This document shows, piece by piece, positions 25,738 to 35,562 of a stretch of DNA of 43,292 bases. The DNA is taken from contig JADCFX010000063.1 in the NCBI GenBank assembly GCA_020249285.1, positions 1-43,292 of the forward strand. Direction: 5' to 3'. The first letter of the stretch is position 1, and each line of letters opens with the position of its first letter. Source of the DNA: Roseomonas sp. Lineage in GTDB: Bacteria; Pseudomonadota; Alphaproteobacteria; Acetobacterales; Acetobacteraceae. Below the pieces are notes generated by a model. It was not told the origin of the DNA, made no database searches, and was given only the letters and a program-made list of their open reading frames with translations. The position numbers were made by a program, and so were the translations under genes.

Positions 25738-26307
25738 TCAGCGCGAAGACCAAAGACGTGCCCAGGCATTGGCCGTAGTGTCGCGCAACCAGACGCAGCT
25801 CGCGGAGCCTTCACACAAACGCGTAAGGTCACTGCCGGCGCTGGCGCTTTTTTCTGTTGTCGCATCCCACAAGCCTCTCCAAGCCTGCTGCATCTGCGCG
25901 CTGCCGGCGGCCGTCATATCCTTTGCCGCCTCTGCCTGGCGTTGCGTGCTGGCCCAAAGCTCCTCCGCAGCACCTTCTGCCGCGGCGGCGACATGGGGTG
26001 CCAGCGCCTCTCCAAGCGTGCAGAGGGCACGTTGTTCGGCGCTTGGCGGGCGCCCTAACGCGGCATCCGTGAGCGTATCCCAAACGCGGCCCGAGCCCAT
26101 CATGAGCGAAAGCGCTGCCCCACCCGCCTGGCCGAGCATACAGGCGTAGCCCATGCCCGCCTCGGGGGCGGCTGCTTTTGGCACCAGCGGCGCGGCAGCC
26201 ACCGCCTCAGGCAGTTTTGGGTTTGGTCGCGCGGGTTCGGCCGCGTGGGATGCTATCGGCGCCATCACCAGTGCCAGAAGCACCGCCCGAATGCGAAGCT
26301 TTGTCAT
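25738..26307 (-). CDS. Hypothetical secreted protein with four cysteines
   Basis: I do not recognise this 189-residue protein. It begins with a clear signal peptide (RIRAVLLALVMAPIASHAAE), so the mature form should be periplasmic. After a proline/alanine-rich stretch, the mature region is alanine-rich and probably helical. It holds four cysteines, in GYACMLGQ, RALCTLGE, TRLCEGSA and SCVWLRD, which could form two disulfides. It overlaps the upstream binding-protein gene by 4 bp (ATGA), so the two are coupled. It converges on tRNA-Pro. Function unknown. Confidence 0.65.
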   Translation of the reverse strand: MTKLRIRAVLLALVMAPIASHAAEPARPNPKLPEAVAAAPLVPKAAAPEAGMGYACMLGQAGGAALSLMMGSGRVWDTLTDAALGRPPSAEQRALCTLGEALAPHVAAAAEGAAEELWASTQRQAEAAKDMTAAGSAQMQQAWRGLWDATTEKSASAGSDLTRLCEGSASCVWLRDTTANAWARLWSSR

Positions 26308-27887
26308 GTCCGTTTTACCCCCCAGAACAAGGCAGGGCCGCCTTTTACCACATCACGGATGCTGCGCCGATAGGCTTGCGGCGGCAGCACCAGACCAAGC
26401 GGGATGAAGGGCACTTCCTGCCAAGCATGGCGCTGGATTTCTTCCGCGATGGTTTTTTCCGCCGCCAGATCGGGCGCGGCGAACCAGGCATCGCGCAATT
26501 CCTCAAGCCGCGGCATGGTGGGCCAGCCGGACCAGGCATTGGCGCCATTGCCACGAATGGGCATGTGGCTGCCGGGCACCGAGACATCCAAGCCTTCCCA
26601 GGTGGTGCAAAAGGCGCTCCAGCCGCCTTGATCCACCGGGCCGCGATTGGTGCGGCGTTGGATTTGCGTGCCCCAATCCATGGAAATGAAATCCACATTG
26701 AAGCCGATGCGCTTCATCACATCGGATGCCACCACGGCCAGGTTCTGCAATACGGGAAGATCGGTGGCCGACATCATCACCACGCGTTCATTCTTGTAGC
26801 CCGATGCCGCAAGCGCGGCGCGCGCCGCATCCAGGCTGCGCGGGCCAGTCAGCACTTCAAGCCCCACATCATTGGCAAGCGGCGTCCCGGGCGTGAAAAC
26901 ACCCGCCGGCACGTGAGACAGCGTTTGATCCGTGCCGATGGACGCATCCATGAAAACGCGCTGGTCAATCGCGGGCAAAAGCGCGCGGCGCACCGCGACA
27001 TTGTCAAAAGGTGGATGCAGGAAATTGAAGCGCAGCACGCCAAGATTGCCGGCGTTATTGATGCGGTCCACCACAATATCCCGATGGCGGCGCAAAAGCG
27101 GCAGCAAATCCGCATGCGGCGTTTCCCACCAATCCGTTTCATTGTTTTGCAGTGCGGCGGATGCGGTGGAAGGGTCTGGCATGATGCGCCATTCCACGCG
27201 ATCGAAGTGCACAGGCTTACCGCCAGCCATGAAGTCCGACGCTTCCTGGCGTGTCTGATACCCTTCGAAGCGGTCATAGACAGCGATGTCGCCGGAACGG
27301 AACAAATCCTGCCGGAAACGGAAGGGGCCGCTGCCGGTGAAGTCACGAATTTGTTGGAAGGCATCAGTTTCCGCGATGCGTTCGGGCATGATGGCGCAAA
27401 TGCTGGCCGAGGGTTTGCCGAGCGCCCAAGCCAAGCCCGCCCAAGGCTGCTTCAGGCGAATTTCGAAGCGGTTGTCATCCAGCGCGCGCATTTCATTCAG
27501 CAGCACGCCAAGCCTTTGCCCAAGCACATCGCGCTTTGACCAGCGATTGATGGAAGCGATGCAATCACGCGCGCGCACCGGTTCATTGTCATGGAACCGC
27601 AAGCCGGGGCGGAGTGTCATGGTCCAGGTCAGGCCATCGGCCGAAATCTCATGCCCTGCCAGCATCTGGTGCTTTGGACGAAAATCCGCACCCAGGCCGA
27701 ACAATGTGTCATAAACCATCAGGCCGTGATTGCGGACGATGACGGCGGTGCTCCAGACCGGGTCCATGCTGGACAGGTTGCTTTGCGGAATGAAGCGCAG
27801 CGTGCGCGCGGCGGTCTGGCCCGTGGCAAAGCGCGGCGCGGCAAGCGCGGCGGCAGAGGCGGTAAGCAGTGCACGGCGTGCGATCAT
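26304..27887 (-). CDS. ABC transporter substrate-binding protein, family 5 (peptide/nickel type)
   Basis: This 527-residue periplasmic protein belongs to the DppA/OppA-type solute-binding family. The leader MIARRALLTASAAALAAPRFA has an RRALL motif that fits Tat export. The mature part shows SNLSSMDPVWSTA and WTMTLRPGLRFHDNEPVRARD, both typical. The frame extends far upstream, but the ATG at 27887 has AGGAG nine bases before it and begins the signal peptide. No permease or ATPase genes are adjacent, so it must work with a transporter encoded elsewhere. The ligand is unknown. It is divergent from the tctCBA operon. Confidence 0.87.
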   Translation of the reverse strand: MIARRALLTASAAALAAPRFATGQTAARTLRFIPQSNLSSMDPVWSTAVIVRNHGLMVYDTLFGLGADFRPKHQMLAGHEISADGLTWTMTLRPGLRFHDNEPVRARDCIASINRWSKRDVLGQRLGVLLNEMRALDDNRFEIRLKQPWAGLAWALGKPSASICAIMPERIAETDAFQQIRDFTGSGPFRFRQDLFRSGDIAVYDRFEGYQTRQEASDFMAGGKPVHFDRVEWRIMPDPSTASAALQNNETDWWETPHADLLPLLRRHRDIVVDRINNAGNLGVLRFNFLHPPFDNVAVRRALLPAIDQRVFMDASIGTDQTLSHVPAGVFTPGTPLANDVGLEVLTGPRSLDAARAALAASGYKNERVVMMSATDLPVLQNLAVVASDVMKRIGFNVDFISMDWGTQIQRRTNRGPVDQGGWSAFCTTWEGLDVSVPGSHMPIRGNGANAWSGWPTMPRLEELRDAWFAAPDLAAEKTIAEEIQRHAWQEVPFIPLGLVLPPQAYRRSIRDVVKGGPALFWGVKRT

Positions 27888-28028
27888 GACTGAGATCTCC
27901 TTGCTGATTAGGCCGAGCATGTCTTGGCGCGGGGTAGCGCGCAAGCCAACCCCTTGGAGAGTATCGGCATCAGGGCTAGGGTGTTCCGAAAGGGGACGCA
28001 GGCGATCCCCAAGCCGGAGGAGGGCTTC

Positions 28029-29006
28029 ATGACATTCATGATGAAACGTCGCGCCATGGCGCGTCTTGGTTTCGGGGCTGGCGCTGTTCTGGCTGCGCCA
28101 GGAATTCTGCGCGCGCAGGGCAATTTTCCGGAGCGTGTGGTCGAAGTCGTGACGCATGCCGGCGTTGGCGGCGGCACGGACATCACCGCACGCATGATGA
28201 TGGTGCAGGCGCCAAGCGAATTCAAACAGGAATTCGTTGTGGTCAATCGCACCGCCGGCAGTGGCGCACAGGCGTTGCAATATCTGGCATCAAAGCCCGC
28301 GGATGGGCATACGATTATCCTGGTCACGCAGACCCATTTGCTGACCCAACTGCGCAATCGCAACGTACCGCAGTTTTCCGAACTGGTGCCGCTGGTGCGC
28401 GCGACCGATGACCCGCAATTGGTATTGGTGCGGCGCGAAAGCCCCTTCCGCACCGCCGCTGATCTTGTGGCCGCTGGCAAGCAGCGTTCCTTGCGCTTTG
28501 GTGGCACGCATGTGGGCGGCGTTGACCATATCTCCATCTTCTCCTTCGGGCGCGCGGCAGGTTTGCAGCAGCCAACCCTGGTGCCCTTCCGCGGCGGTGG
28601 AGAGATTGTGATCAATCTGGTCGGCGGTAATACCGATTCTGCCCTGGTCAATCCTGCGGAAGCGGAAGCGCAGTTGCGTTCTGGTGAATTGCGCCCGCTG
28701 CTCGCCCTTTCTGAAAAGCGACTTGCGGGCTTTCCTGACCTGCCGACAGCAAAGGAAACCGGGATTGATTGCGTTGCTTCAACCGTGCGCGGATTTTGTG
28801 TGTTGCGGGGAACCCCTGAAGATCGCGTGGCACGGCTGGAGGAAGGGTTGCTCCGCGCCATGTCCGGCCCGATTTTCAAGACCTACCTGGAAAACACGGG
28901 TCAATCACCGGATAGCGTGGTGGGGCGCGCCGCCTGGGGGGCGCAGCTTCAGGCCTTCCATGATAGCGGGCGGGAAGCACTACTGGCGCTTGGCCTGCTG
29001 CGCTGA
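28029..29006 (+). CDS. tctC: Tripartite tricarboxylate transporter substrate-binding protein (TctC/Bug)
   Basis: This 325-residue periplasmic binding protein has a leader with a twin arginine (MKRRAMARLGFGAGAVLAAP). The Bug-fold features include VEVVTHAGVGGGTDITARMM near the start of the mature part and ALQYLASKPADGHTIILVTQ. It is the extracytoplasmic receptor for the TctBA permease encoded directly downstream. The ATG at 28029 has GGAGGAGGG just upstream; further upstream starts would run through the divergent promoter region. It overlaps tctB by one base. The ligand, a carboxylate by family, cannot be read. Confidence 0.9.
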   Translation: MTFMMKRRAMARLGFGAGAVLAAPGILRAQGNFPERVVEVVTHAGVGGGTDITARMMMVQAPSEFKQEFVVVNRTAGSGAQALQYLASKPADGHTIILVTQTHLLTQLRNRNVPQFSELVPLVRATDDPQLVLVRRESPFRTAADLVAAGKQRSLRFGGTHVGGVDHISIFSFGRAAGLQQPTLVPFRGGGEIVINLVGGNTDSALVNPAEAEAQLRSGELRPLLALSEKRLAGFPDLPTAKETGIDCVASTVRGFCVLRGTPEDRVARLEEGLLRAMSGPIFKTYLENTGQSPDSVVGRAAWGAQLQAFHDSGREALLALGLLR

Positions 29007-29473
29007 TGCGCGGCGCGCGCAACCCGAACCACGCCATCGCCGCCAGTATCGCGGCGGTGGCCTTCGCCGCCATTGCCGCGACCTTCACCTTTGAACCTGT
29101 GCCACCTGGCCTGCCCGGGCTTGGCGCAGTGGAATTTCCGCGTCTGGTATCGGCAATCCTTTTGTTGCTGGCGCTGCTTCTGGGGCTGACCGCGGCATCT
29201 CCTGCAAATGAGGATGATGCGCCGCGCATTTCATCCCGCGCTTGGTTGATTTTTGCTCTCTGTCTTGGGTTTCTGCCTTTGGTTGAGATCATCGGCATGA
29301 TCCCGGCGATCCCCATTTTCTTGCTGGTGGCAGGGCTGCTTTGGGGCGGTACTCCCTGGGCCACGCTGGTGCTTTCAGCACTTGGCATGGGCATCGCCAT
29401 CTGGCTGGTATTCGTGAAGATTTTCCGGCTGACTCTGCCTAAGGGTTGGCTTGGCAGCATGTTGGGGTTTTGA
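29006..29473 (+). CDS. tctB: Tripartite tricarboxylate transporter small membrane subunit TctB
   Basis: This 155-residue protein has four hydrophobic segments, at about residues 10-28, 45-63, 80-112 (long) and 115-135, as expected for TctB. TctB subunits are poorly conserved in sequence, so the call rests on size, topology and its position between tctC and tctA. Its ATG shares one base with the tctC stop codon, showing tight coupling, and the tctA start follows within a few bases. Confidence 0.85.
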   Translation: MRGARNPNHAIAASIAAVAFAAIAATFTFEPVPPGLPGLGAVEFPRLVSAILLLLALLLGLTAASPANEDDAPRISSRAWLIFALCLGFLPLVEIIGMIPAIPIFLLVAGLLWGGTPWATLVLSALGMGIAIWLVFVKIFRLTLPKGWLGSMLGF

Positions 29474-29476
29474 GTG

Positions 29477-30955
29477 ATGGAAGGTTTTTTGGGTGGGCTC
29501 GCCATTCTGCTTGATCCCTGGGTCATGTTCATGGTGTTCCTTGGCACCGTTCTAGGGATTTTTGTGGGCGCGCTGCCGGGGATTTCGGGCAGCACCACCA
29601 TCGCGCTGATGCTGCCATTGACAATTACCATGGGCCCGATTCCAGCTATTTGTTTTCTGGGGGCGATTTATTGCGCGGCGAATTTCGGCGGTTCCATCAC
29701 CGCAATCATGGTGAATGCGCCGGGCGACCCTTCGGCCAGTGCAACCGCGCTTGAAGGCTATAAGATGGCGGAAAAGGGCCAAGCGGGCCTGGCGCTTGGC
29801 ATGTCCGCGGTTTCTTCGGCTATTGGCGGGATATTCTCGATTTTTGTGCTGATCATTGCGGCCCCCTTGCTGGCGCGCGCGGCCTATTCCTTTGGGCCTC
29901 CGGAATATTTTGCGCTGGCCGTCTTCGGGCTTTCCATGTGCGCGGCGATTGGCGGCGATAGCGCGGTGAAGAATTTGATTGCTGCAGCACTTGGTGTTTT
30001 GCTGGCGACTGTGGGGATGGATCTGACCACGGGTACGGAACGCTTTGCCTTTGGCATTGATGAATTGGCCGATGGTATCAAGTTTGTACCGGTTCTGATC
30101 GGGCTTTTTGCCGTTGGTGAAATGCTGGATCAGGTGGTGCGCCGGGCAGAGAAAGCGAAGATCATTGCCATGGATGCGGCGCGCGTGCCTGGCATGGCGG
30201 AATTTCGCAAATGCAATCGCGCCATCTGGATTGGTAGCGGTATTGGTACCTTCATTGGCGCCTTGCCAGCCTTGGGCGCCACAACGGCAGCGCTGATTGG
30301 TTATAATGAAACGCGCCGTTGGTCCAAGCATAAGGAGGAATTTGGCAAGGGCAGCATTGAAGGTGTTGCAGGGCCTGAGGCCGCGAATAATGCCGCAGTT
30401 GGTGGTTCCATGGTGCCGACGCTGGCACTTGGAATTCCCGGCAGCGCAACGACGGCGATTATTCTGGCCGCGCTGATTGTGCAGGGGGTGCGGCCGGGGC
30501 CGCATCTTTTTACGGAGCAGCCAACTTTGCTGTACGCCGTATTCGCTTCGATGTTGGCGGCCAATCTTTTCTATCTTGGGCTTGGGCTTTACATGGCCAA
30601 ATTCTTCGCGCGGATTTCCTTGGTGCCGCCCGCAATCCTGTGGCCATCGGTGTTTGCGCTTTCGATTATCGGTGCCTATGGGCCGGATCAATCCATGGGT
30701 GATGTCGTCATCATGCTTGTGGCGGGCGTGGTGGGTTTTCTGTTTCGCCGTACCGGGTTTTCGCCCGCGCCTTTGATCATGGGACTGGTGCTGGGTGGGA
30801 AGATGGAAGAAACGCTCAAGCAATCACTGATCATCTTCGGCGATGATGTCAGCATGTTCGCAACACGCCCCATTGCGATGACGCTGCTGTGCATCACCGC
30901 TATTGGGCTATTGTGGCCGCTGCTTGGCAGGCTTTGGCGGATGCGCGGGGTGTAG
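29477..30955 (+). CDS. tctA: Tripartite tricarboxylate transporter large permease TctA
   Basis: This 492-residue membrane protein has about ten to twelve hydrophobic segments. The family motif [20 protein letters not shown] is near residue 35, and a second related stretch, [18 protein letters not shown], is near residue 265, reflecting the internal duplication of TctA. Other conserved parts are [33 protein letters not shown] and [15 protein letters not shown] start at the ATG at 29477; the GTG at 29474 immediately before it is an alternative. With TctB and TctC it imports carboxylates using ion gradients. Confidence 0.94.
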   Translation: MEGFLGGLAILLDPWVMFMVFLGTVLGIFVGALPGISGSTTIALMLPLTITMGPIPAICFLGAIYCAANFGGSITAIMVNAPGDPSASATALEGYKMAEKGQAGLALGMSAVSSAIGGIFSIFVLIIAAPLLARAAYSFGPPEYFALAVFGLSMCAAIGGDSAVKNLIAAALGVLLATVGMDLTTGTERFAFGIDELADGIKFVPVLIGLFAVGEMLDQVVRRAEKAKIIAMDAARVPGMAEFRKCNRAIWIGSGIGTFIGALPALGATTAALIGYNETRRWSKHKEEFGKGSIEGVAGPEAANNAAVGGSMVPTLALGIPGSATTAIILAALIVQGVRPGPHLFTEQPTLLYAVFASMLAANLFYLGLGLYMAKFFARISLVPPAILWPSVFALSIIGAYGPDQSMGDVVIMLVAGVVGFLFRRTGFSPAPLIMGLVLGGKMEETLKQSLIIFGDDVSMFATRPIAMTLLCITAIGLLWPLLGRLWRMRGV

Positions 30956-30966
30956 CGCGGGGACTT

Positions 30967-31902
30967 TTAGCGCTGCGTCGGGTAGTAAAGTGCGACGGTA
31001 TGCGTGGCCTCGGCAAAAATCAGCCAGCGTTCCATCAATAGCCCGGAGACGGCGCTTGCTGCGGCAAGCAGGCCCAATGCCATAGCCGCCCCCCCGCCGA
31101 TAATGATGGCAAGGCAGAACAGCAGCGCTGGCAAAGCGAAGCCGAGCAGCAAGGCAATGATGCGCAGCTTCGCCGCATGCACACGCCCCACGCGAAACGC
31201 CATTTCGCGCAGCAGGTAATTGCTTTCTGTATGAGGGCTTTCCAGCGGGCGCACCTTGCCGATGAAGCCAAGCCCCGTGGCGCTTTCGCGCGTGCTGGCG
31301 GCGGGCGTGGCATCCACACTCGCCCAATAGGCGCGCTTGAAGAACAACGCTGCCATGCCGAGTGCCGCCGCGACCAAAGCTGGGAAAAATCCGCCACCCC
31401 AGAAAATGGCGAGCATGGCGAGCAGTGACGCGCCGGAAAAGCTCGCGAACAGCAAATAGCCCGGCGCCACCATGGGGTGATGCCATTCCTTCACCGGCTT
31501 CAGCGACGCATAGATCATGCCGGTGCAGTAAACCGTGACCGCCGCGCCCACGGCGGAAAGCAAGCCCGCCGGCAGCATCAGCGCGGTTTCGCCATGCGCC
31601 AGCGCAATCAGGAAAACCACCGCCGGTGGAAAGGTCAGGATCGCCGCGACACCCTCTCGTGACAGCCAGGAAGTCCGCCATTGCGACAGCGCACGCCAAG
31701 CGCGTTCCGGTCGGCCGAGATGCAGCAGCGAAGAACAAAGCCCCGCCGTAATTAGCGCCAGCGCGATGATGGCGGCGGTTGCGCCGAACAGGCTGCTCGC
31801 CGGCAACAACCCAAGCGGCTTCAACACACCAAGCCAAAACAGCAAGCCATATCCTGCGCCCGAAGCGACGGTGAAGAAAATGATGGAAGGCGCTGGTTTC
31901 AT
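30967..31902 (-). CDS. soeC: DmsC-like membrane anchor subunit (SoeC type)
   Basis: This 311-residue inner-membrane protein has about eight transmembrane helices and belongs to the DmsC/NrfD-like anchor family. Typical stretches are LCSSLLHLGRPERAWRALSQWRTSWLSREG and YCTGMIYASLKPVKEWHHP. It should hold the catalytic and iron-sulfur subunits at the membrane and exchange electrons with the quinone pool. It overlaps the iron-sulfur subunit gene by 4 bp. The assignment as SoeC rather than DmsC depends on the catalytic subunit lacking a Tat signal. Confidence 0.75.
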   Translation of the reverse strand: MKPAPSIIFFTVASGAGYGLLFWLGVLKPLGLLPASSLFGATAAIIALALITAGLCSSLLHLGRPERAWRALSQWRTSWLSREGVAAILTFPPAVVFLIALAHGETALMLPAGLLSAVGAAVTVYCTGMIYASLKPVKEWHHPMVAPGYLLFASFSGASLLAMLAIFWGGGFFPALVAAALGMAALFFKRAYWASVDATPAASTRESATGLGFIGKVRPLESPHTESNYLLREMAFRVGRVHAAKLRIIALLLGFALPALLFCLAIIIGGGAAMALGLLAAASAVSGLLMERWLIFAEATHTVALYYPTQR

Positions 31903-32642
31903 CGGGACAGCACCTTATCCATCCAGCGCAGCAGCGGGTTGGTGATTTGGCTGGGCAATGGCCCGGCTTCCTTCGGCGCTGTCTTCACCTGGCTGGAAGC
32001 CTTGCGCGGCGGCAAATAGCGATTGACGGGCTGATAGCCCATCTCTGGCATCAGCTCATACCCGCCGCGTTCGGCGACAAGCTTGGAGACATCGCTGTTT
32101 GGATCGCCAAGATCACCGAAATGCCGCGCATTGGCCGGGCAAGTGGAAACACAGGCCGGCACGCGGCGGTCTTCCGGGATGGTTTCGTTATAAATGCGAT
32201 CAACGCAAAGCGTGCATTTCTTCATCACGCCCTGATCTTCATCCAATTCCCGCGCCCCATAAGGGCAGGCCCAAGCGCAAAGCTGGCAGCCGATGCACAT
32301 ATCGGTATTGACCAGCACAATGCCATCTTCCGCGCGCTTGTAAGAAGCGCCCGTCGGGCAAACCGTGACACAGGCCGGCGTTTCGCAATGCAGGCAAGAA
32401 CGAGGGAAATGCACCGTGCGGCCTTCATCACCATCACCGGCTTCATAGGCATGCACGCGGTTGAACCAGACACCTTCCTGCGCGGCGGAATAGGGGTGCT
32501 GATCCGGCAAAGGCGCCATATGGCCGCTGGTGTTCCATTCCTTGCAATTCGTCGCACAGGCATGGCAGCCGACGCAGGTATCCAGATCAATCACCAGGCC
32601 AAGCTTCTTGGCGCCCGGTGCGGGTGAGGGCAGGGATGTCAT
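31899..32642 (-). CDS. soeB: 4Fe-4S ferredoxin subunit of molybdoenzyme (SoeB/DmsB type)
   Basis: This 247-residue protein has four cysteine clusters, each able to bind a 4Fe-4S centre: CVGCHACATNC; CLHCETPACVTVC; CIGCQLCAWACPYG; and CTLC paired with CVSTC. This is the DmsB/NrfC-type electron-transfer subunit that links the molybdenum site to the membrane anchor. It lacks a signal peptide. The ATG overlaps the end of the catalytic subunit by 4 bp, and its own stop overlaps the anchor gene by 4 bp, so all three are translationally coupled. Confidence 0.85.
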   Translation of the reverse strand: MTSLPSPAPGAKKLGLVIDLDTCVGCHACATNCKEWNTSGHMAPLPDQHPYSAAQEGVWFNRVHAYEAGDGDEGRTVHFPRSCLHCETPACVTVCPTGASYKRAEDGIVLVNTDMCIGCQLCAWACPYGARELDEDQGVMKKCTLCVDRIYNETIPEDRRVPACVSTCPANARHFGDLGDPNSDVSKLVAERGGYELMPEMGYQPVNRYLPPRKASSQVKTAPKEAGPLPSQITNPLLRWMDKVLSR

Positions 32643-35491
32643 GGCGCTTTTCCTCCGGCATTGAAGCGCAGAATGTCGGGCGGTTCCGGCATATTGGGTG
32701 GCGGCTTCAGCGCGCTTGGATGGGGCGCGGTGATGCCTTCCTCACCTGGGGTGCATTTCTTGATATTGACGCGCAGATCATACCAGGCGGCCTGACCGGT
32801 GATGGGATCGGCATTGGCCAAACGCGGGCCGGTTTGCGCGGGCAGCCATTCGCTGATGACGTGGTTCAGCAAAAAGCCGCGCTGCGCTTCCGCTGCATCG
32901 GGGCTGAGCATCCAGGCGCCGGCGCGTTTGCCGATTGCGTTCCAGGTCCAAACGGTGTCTGGGTTCACGCCTTCCATCAGCGTCACTTGCCCCTTCACCC
33001 GGCCATTGCGGCTTTCCACCCACACCCAATCATCCTGCGCGATGCCCATGGCTTCGCCCTTGGCGCGGCTCATATACAGCCGATTGGCGCCATGGATTTG
33101 CCGAAGCCAAGCATTCATCGACCCCCAAGAATGATACATCGCCATGGGGCGCTGCGTGACGGCGGAGAAGGGGAAGCCTGAGACATCATGCGCAACTTGC
33201 TCCAGCGGCGCATACCAGAAGGGCAGCGGGTCGCAGTAGGAGCGCACACGTTCGCGCAGCGCTTCCGGCGGTTGCTTCGCGCCATGGCCTTCCGCGGCCA
33301 GGCGGAATTTCTGCAAGGGTTCTGACCAGATTTGCAACACGATCTGATCAGATTTGCCAATCAGCCCCATCGCCTTGGCGTTTTCCAGATAGAGCTTGTT
33401 GGAATGCTTGAAATAGCTTTCCTCGGCGGAGAAATTATGCCGCCAGAAGCAGCCATTTTCGATGTAGCGCTGCAACTGATCCGGGTTAGGCTTGCCCACG
33501 CCTTTCGCGCTGCCATCCTCGCCACGCCAACCCGCAAGCGGTCCCACACCCGGCATGCGTTCGTGATTGACGATGTAATCCGCGTAATCCTTGAAGCGTG
33601 CGCTGCCATCTTCCTTGGTGAAGGCGGGCAGACCAAGACGTGCGCCCAATTCAATCAGCACATCCTGGAAGGGCCGCACATCACGATCCGGCTTCAGCAC
33701 GGGCTGGCGAATGGCATCGCCCGGCCCATGAGAAGACCCAATCGGACGGTCGAGGATGGAAATGCAATCCCAGCGTTCCAGATAGGTCGTGTCCGGCAGG
33801 ATCAAATCCGCATAGGGCACGGTTTCGCTGAAAAACGCATCGGAATAGATTACCGTCGGGATGACGTAGTCGCCGCTTTCATCCTTTGCCGTGAGGCATT
33901 CAATCGTCTCCAGCGGGTTCATCGCGCTGTTCCAGGCCATATTCGCCATGAACATGAACAGCACATCAATCTTGTAAGGATCGCCCTTCGCCGCATTGCC
34001 GATCACGGTATGCATCATGCCATGCAGACCAAGCGGCGCTTCCCAGGAAAAGGAATGGTCAATGCGAATGGGGGATCCATCATCATTCACCAGCAAATCA
34101 TCCGGCCCATGCGTGAAGGACAGGATATTGCCGGCCAGCGGCGTATTCGCCTTGGAATTCTTGCCCGCGGGGCCGGGGCCAGGCGGGATGGGCCGCGGGA
34201 AAGGCGCCTTGTAGCGCCAGGAACCAGGCGTATCGATGGCACCCAGCAGCATTTGCAGAATATGCAAGGCGCGGCAGGTATGAAAGCCGTTGGAATGCGC
34301 GCTGATGCCGCGCATGGCGTGCAGCGCGACAGGCCGGCCCACCATTTTCTCATGCCGACGGCCTAGCGTATCGGTCCAGGGCTGATCGAGCGTAATGGTC
34401 TGGTTGAAGGCGACATCGGCCATTTCGGCGGCGATGCGGCGAATGCGTTCCGCATCCAACCCGCAACGTTCCGCGACCGCTTCCGGCGCATATTCGGCGC
34501 CCAGATAGCGTTCCGCCATCAAGTGGAAAACGGGGCGCGCCTTGCGGCCATCCGGCAGGGTGAAATCGCCGACAAGTACGGGGGAAAGATCAGCCGCCGC
34601 CGCATCCATGGCACCGCGCGCCCGATCCCAGGCTTGCGGCTTGCCATCGGCATCTCGGGCGAATAGCCCATCATCCGCGCCGCCCGGATTGCGGATCACC
34701 AGCCAATGCGCATTGGTATGCCGCACCAGGAATTCGGAATCCACCCAATCATTGCGCAGCAATTCATGGATCAGCGCCATGACGAAAAGCCCATCCGTGC
34801 CGGGGCGGATGCCCACCCATTCATCGGCAATAGCGGAATAGCCAGTACGTACGGGATTGACGGAAACCACCTTGGCGTTGCGCTGCTTCAGCGCGGCGAG
34901 GCCGGTTTTGATTGGGTTGGAATCATGATCCTCCGCCACGCCAAGGATCAGAAGATATTTTGAGCGTTCCCAATCGGGTTCGCCAAACTCCCAGAAGGAA
35001 CCGCCAATGGTGTAAAGCCCGCCAGCGGCCATATTGACCGAACAGAACCCGCCATGCGCTGCGAAATTGGGCGTGCCGAATTGCGCCGCCCAAAATCCCG
35101 TGAGCGATTGGGATTGGTCGCGCCCGGTGAAGAAAGCCAGGCGCTTCGGGTCAGTTTCCCGCACCTTCCGCAGCGCGCTGGTGGCGATTTCCATCGCCTC
35201 ATCCCAGGAAATCTCGGCATACTCGCCGGAACCGCGCGGCCCAACCCGCTTCAAGGGCGCTTGCAGGCGCGCCGGGCTATATTGCGTCATGATGCCGGCG
35301 CTGCCCTTGCCGCAGAGCACGCCCTTATTCACCGGATGATCGGGATTGCCTTCGATATAGCGAACGCGGCCATCCTTAAGATGCACGCGAATCCCGCAGC
35401 GACAGGCGCACATATAGCAGGTGGTGGTCTTCACCGTGTCGCCGATCGGCGCCGAATAGGCGATCCGATCCGTTGTGCTGCCATCTGGCAT
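32639..35491 (-). CDS. soeA: Molybdopterin oxidoreductase catalytic subunit, SoeA-like
   Basis: This 950-residue enzyme belongs to the DMSO reductase family of bis-MGD molybdoenzymes. A 4Fe-4S site is formed by Cys25, Cys28, Cys32 (CYMCACRC) and Cys60 (GVLCGKGSAG). Cys150 in AHGGFCSVN is the likely molybdenum ligand. There is no Tat signal, unlike DmsA or PsrA, so the complex should face the cytoplasm, which is how SoeABC sulfite dehydrogenases work. Length and the three-gene order also fit SoeABC. The ATG at 35491 has GGAGG eight bases upstream; a GTG at 35506 is less likely. Other DMSO reductase-family substrates remain possible. Confidence 0.78.
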   Translation of the reverse strand: MPDGSTTDRIAYSAPIGDTVKTTTCYMCACRCGIRVHLKDGRVRYIEGNPDHPVNKGVLCGKGSAGIMTQYSPARLQAPLKRVGPRGSGEYAEISWDEAMEIATSALRKVRETDPKRLAFFTGRDQSQSLTGFWAAQFGTPNFAAHGGFCSVNMAAGGLYTIGGSFWEFGEPDWERSKYLLILGVAEDHDSNPIKTGLAALKQRNAKVVSVNPVRTGYSAIADEWVGIRPGTDGLFVMALIHELLRNDWVDSEFLVRHTNAHWLVIRNPGGADDGLFARDADGKPQAWDRARGAMDAAAADLSPVLVGDFTLPDGRKARPVFHLMAERYLGAEYAPEAVAERCGLDAERIRRIAAEMADVAFNQTITLDQPWTDTLGRRHEKMVGRPVALHAMRGISAHSNGFHTCRALHILQMLLGAIDTPGSWRYKAPFPRPIPPGPGPAGKNSKANTPLAGNILSFTHGPDDLLVNDDGSPIRIDHSFSWEAPLGLHGMMHTVIGNAAKGDPYKIDVLFMFMANMAWNSAMNPLETIECLTAKDESGDYVIPTVIYSDAFFSETVPYADLILPDTTYLERWDCISILDRPIGSSHGPGDAIRQPVLKPDRDVRPFQDVLIELGARLGLPAFTKEDGSARFKDYADYIVNHERMPGVGPLAGWRGEDGSAKGVGKPNPDQLQRYIENGCFWRHNFSAEESYFKHSNKLYLENAKAMGLIGKSDQIVLQIWSEPLQKFRLAAEGHGAKQPPEALRERVRSYCDPLPFWYAPLEQVAHDVSGFPFSAVTQRPMAMYHSWGSMNAWLRQIHGANRLYMSRAKGEAMGIAQDDWVWVESRNGRVKGQVTLMEGVNPDTVWTWNAIGKRAGAWMLSPDAAEAQRGFLLNHVISEWLPAQTGPRLANADPITGQAAWYDLRVNIKKCTPGEEGITAPHPSALKPPPNMPEPPDILRFNAGGKAP

Positions 35492-35562
35492 ACGCCGATC
35501 CTCCACTTTTCGAGCGAAGAGTAGCGCATGGCGGGGTAGCCCTGCAAAGGGGGCGGGCGGCT

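Noticed and set aside
26910..26915. CACGTG within CACGTGAGAC, a possible second parS
   Set aside because: Only one half resembles parS, and it lies inside the binding-protein coding sequence.
26178..27539. A 453-codon plus-strand open frame over the binding-protein gene
   Set aside because: It is a shadow of the family 5 binding protein, with no motifs and a His/Arg-rich composition.
29552..30823. A 423-codon open frame antisense to tctA
   Set aside because: Composition (many His, Arg, Asn, Gln) is that of a reverse-strand shadow, and tctA is certain.
33332..34366. A 344-codon open frame antisense to soeA
   Set aside because: It lies wholly inside a conserved molybdoenzyme gene and has no recognisable domain.
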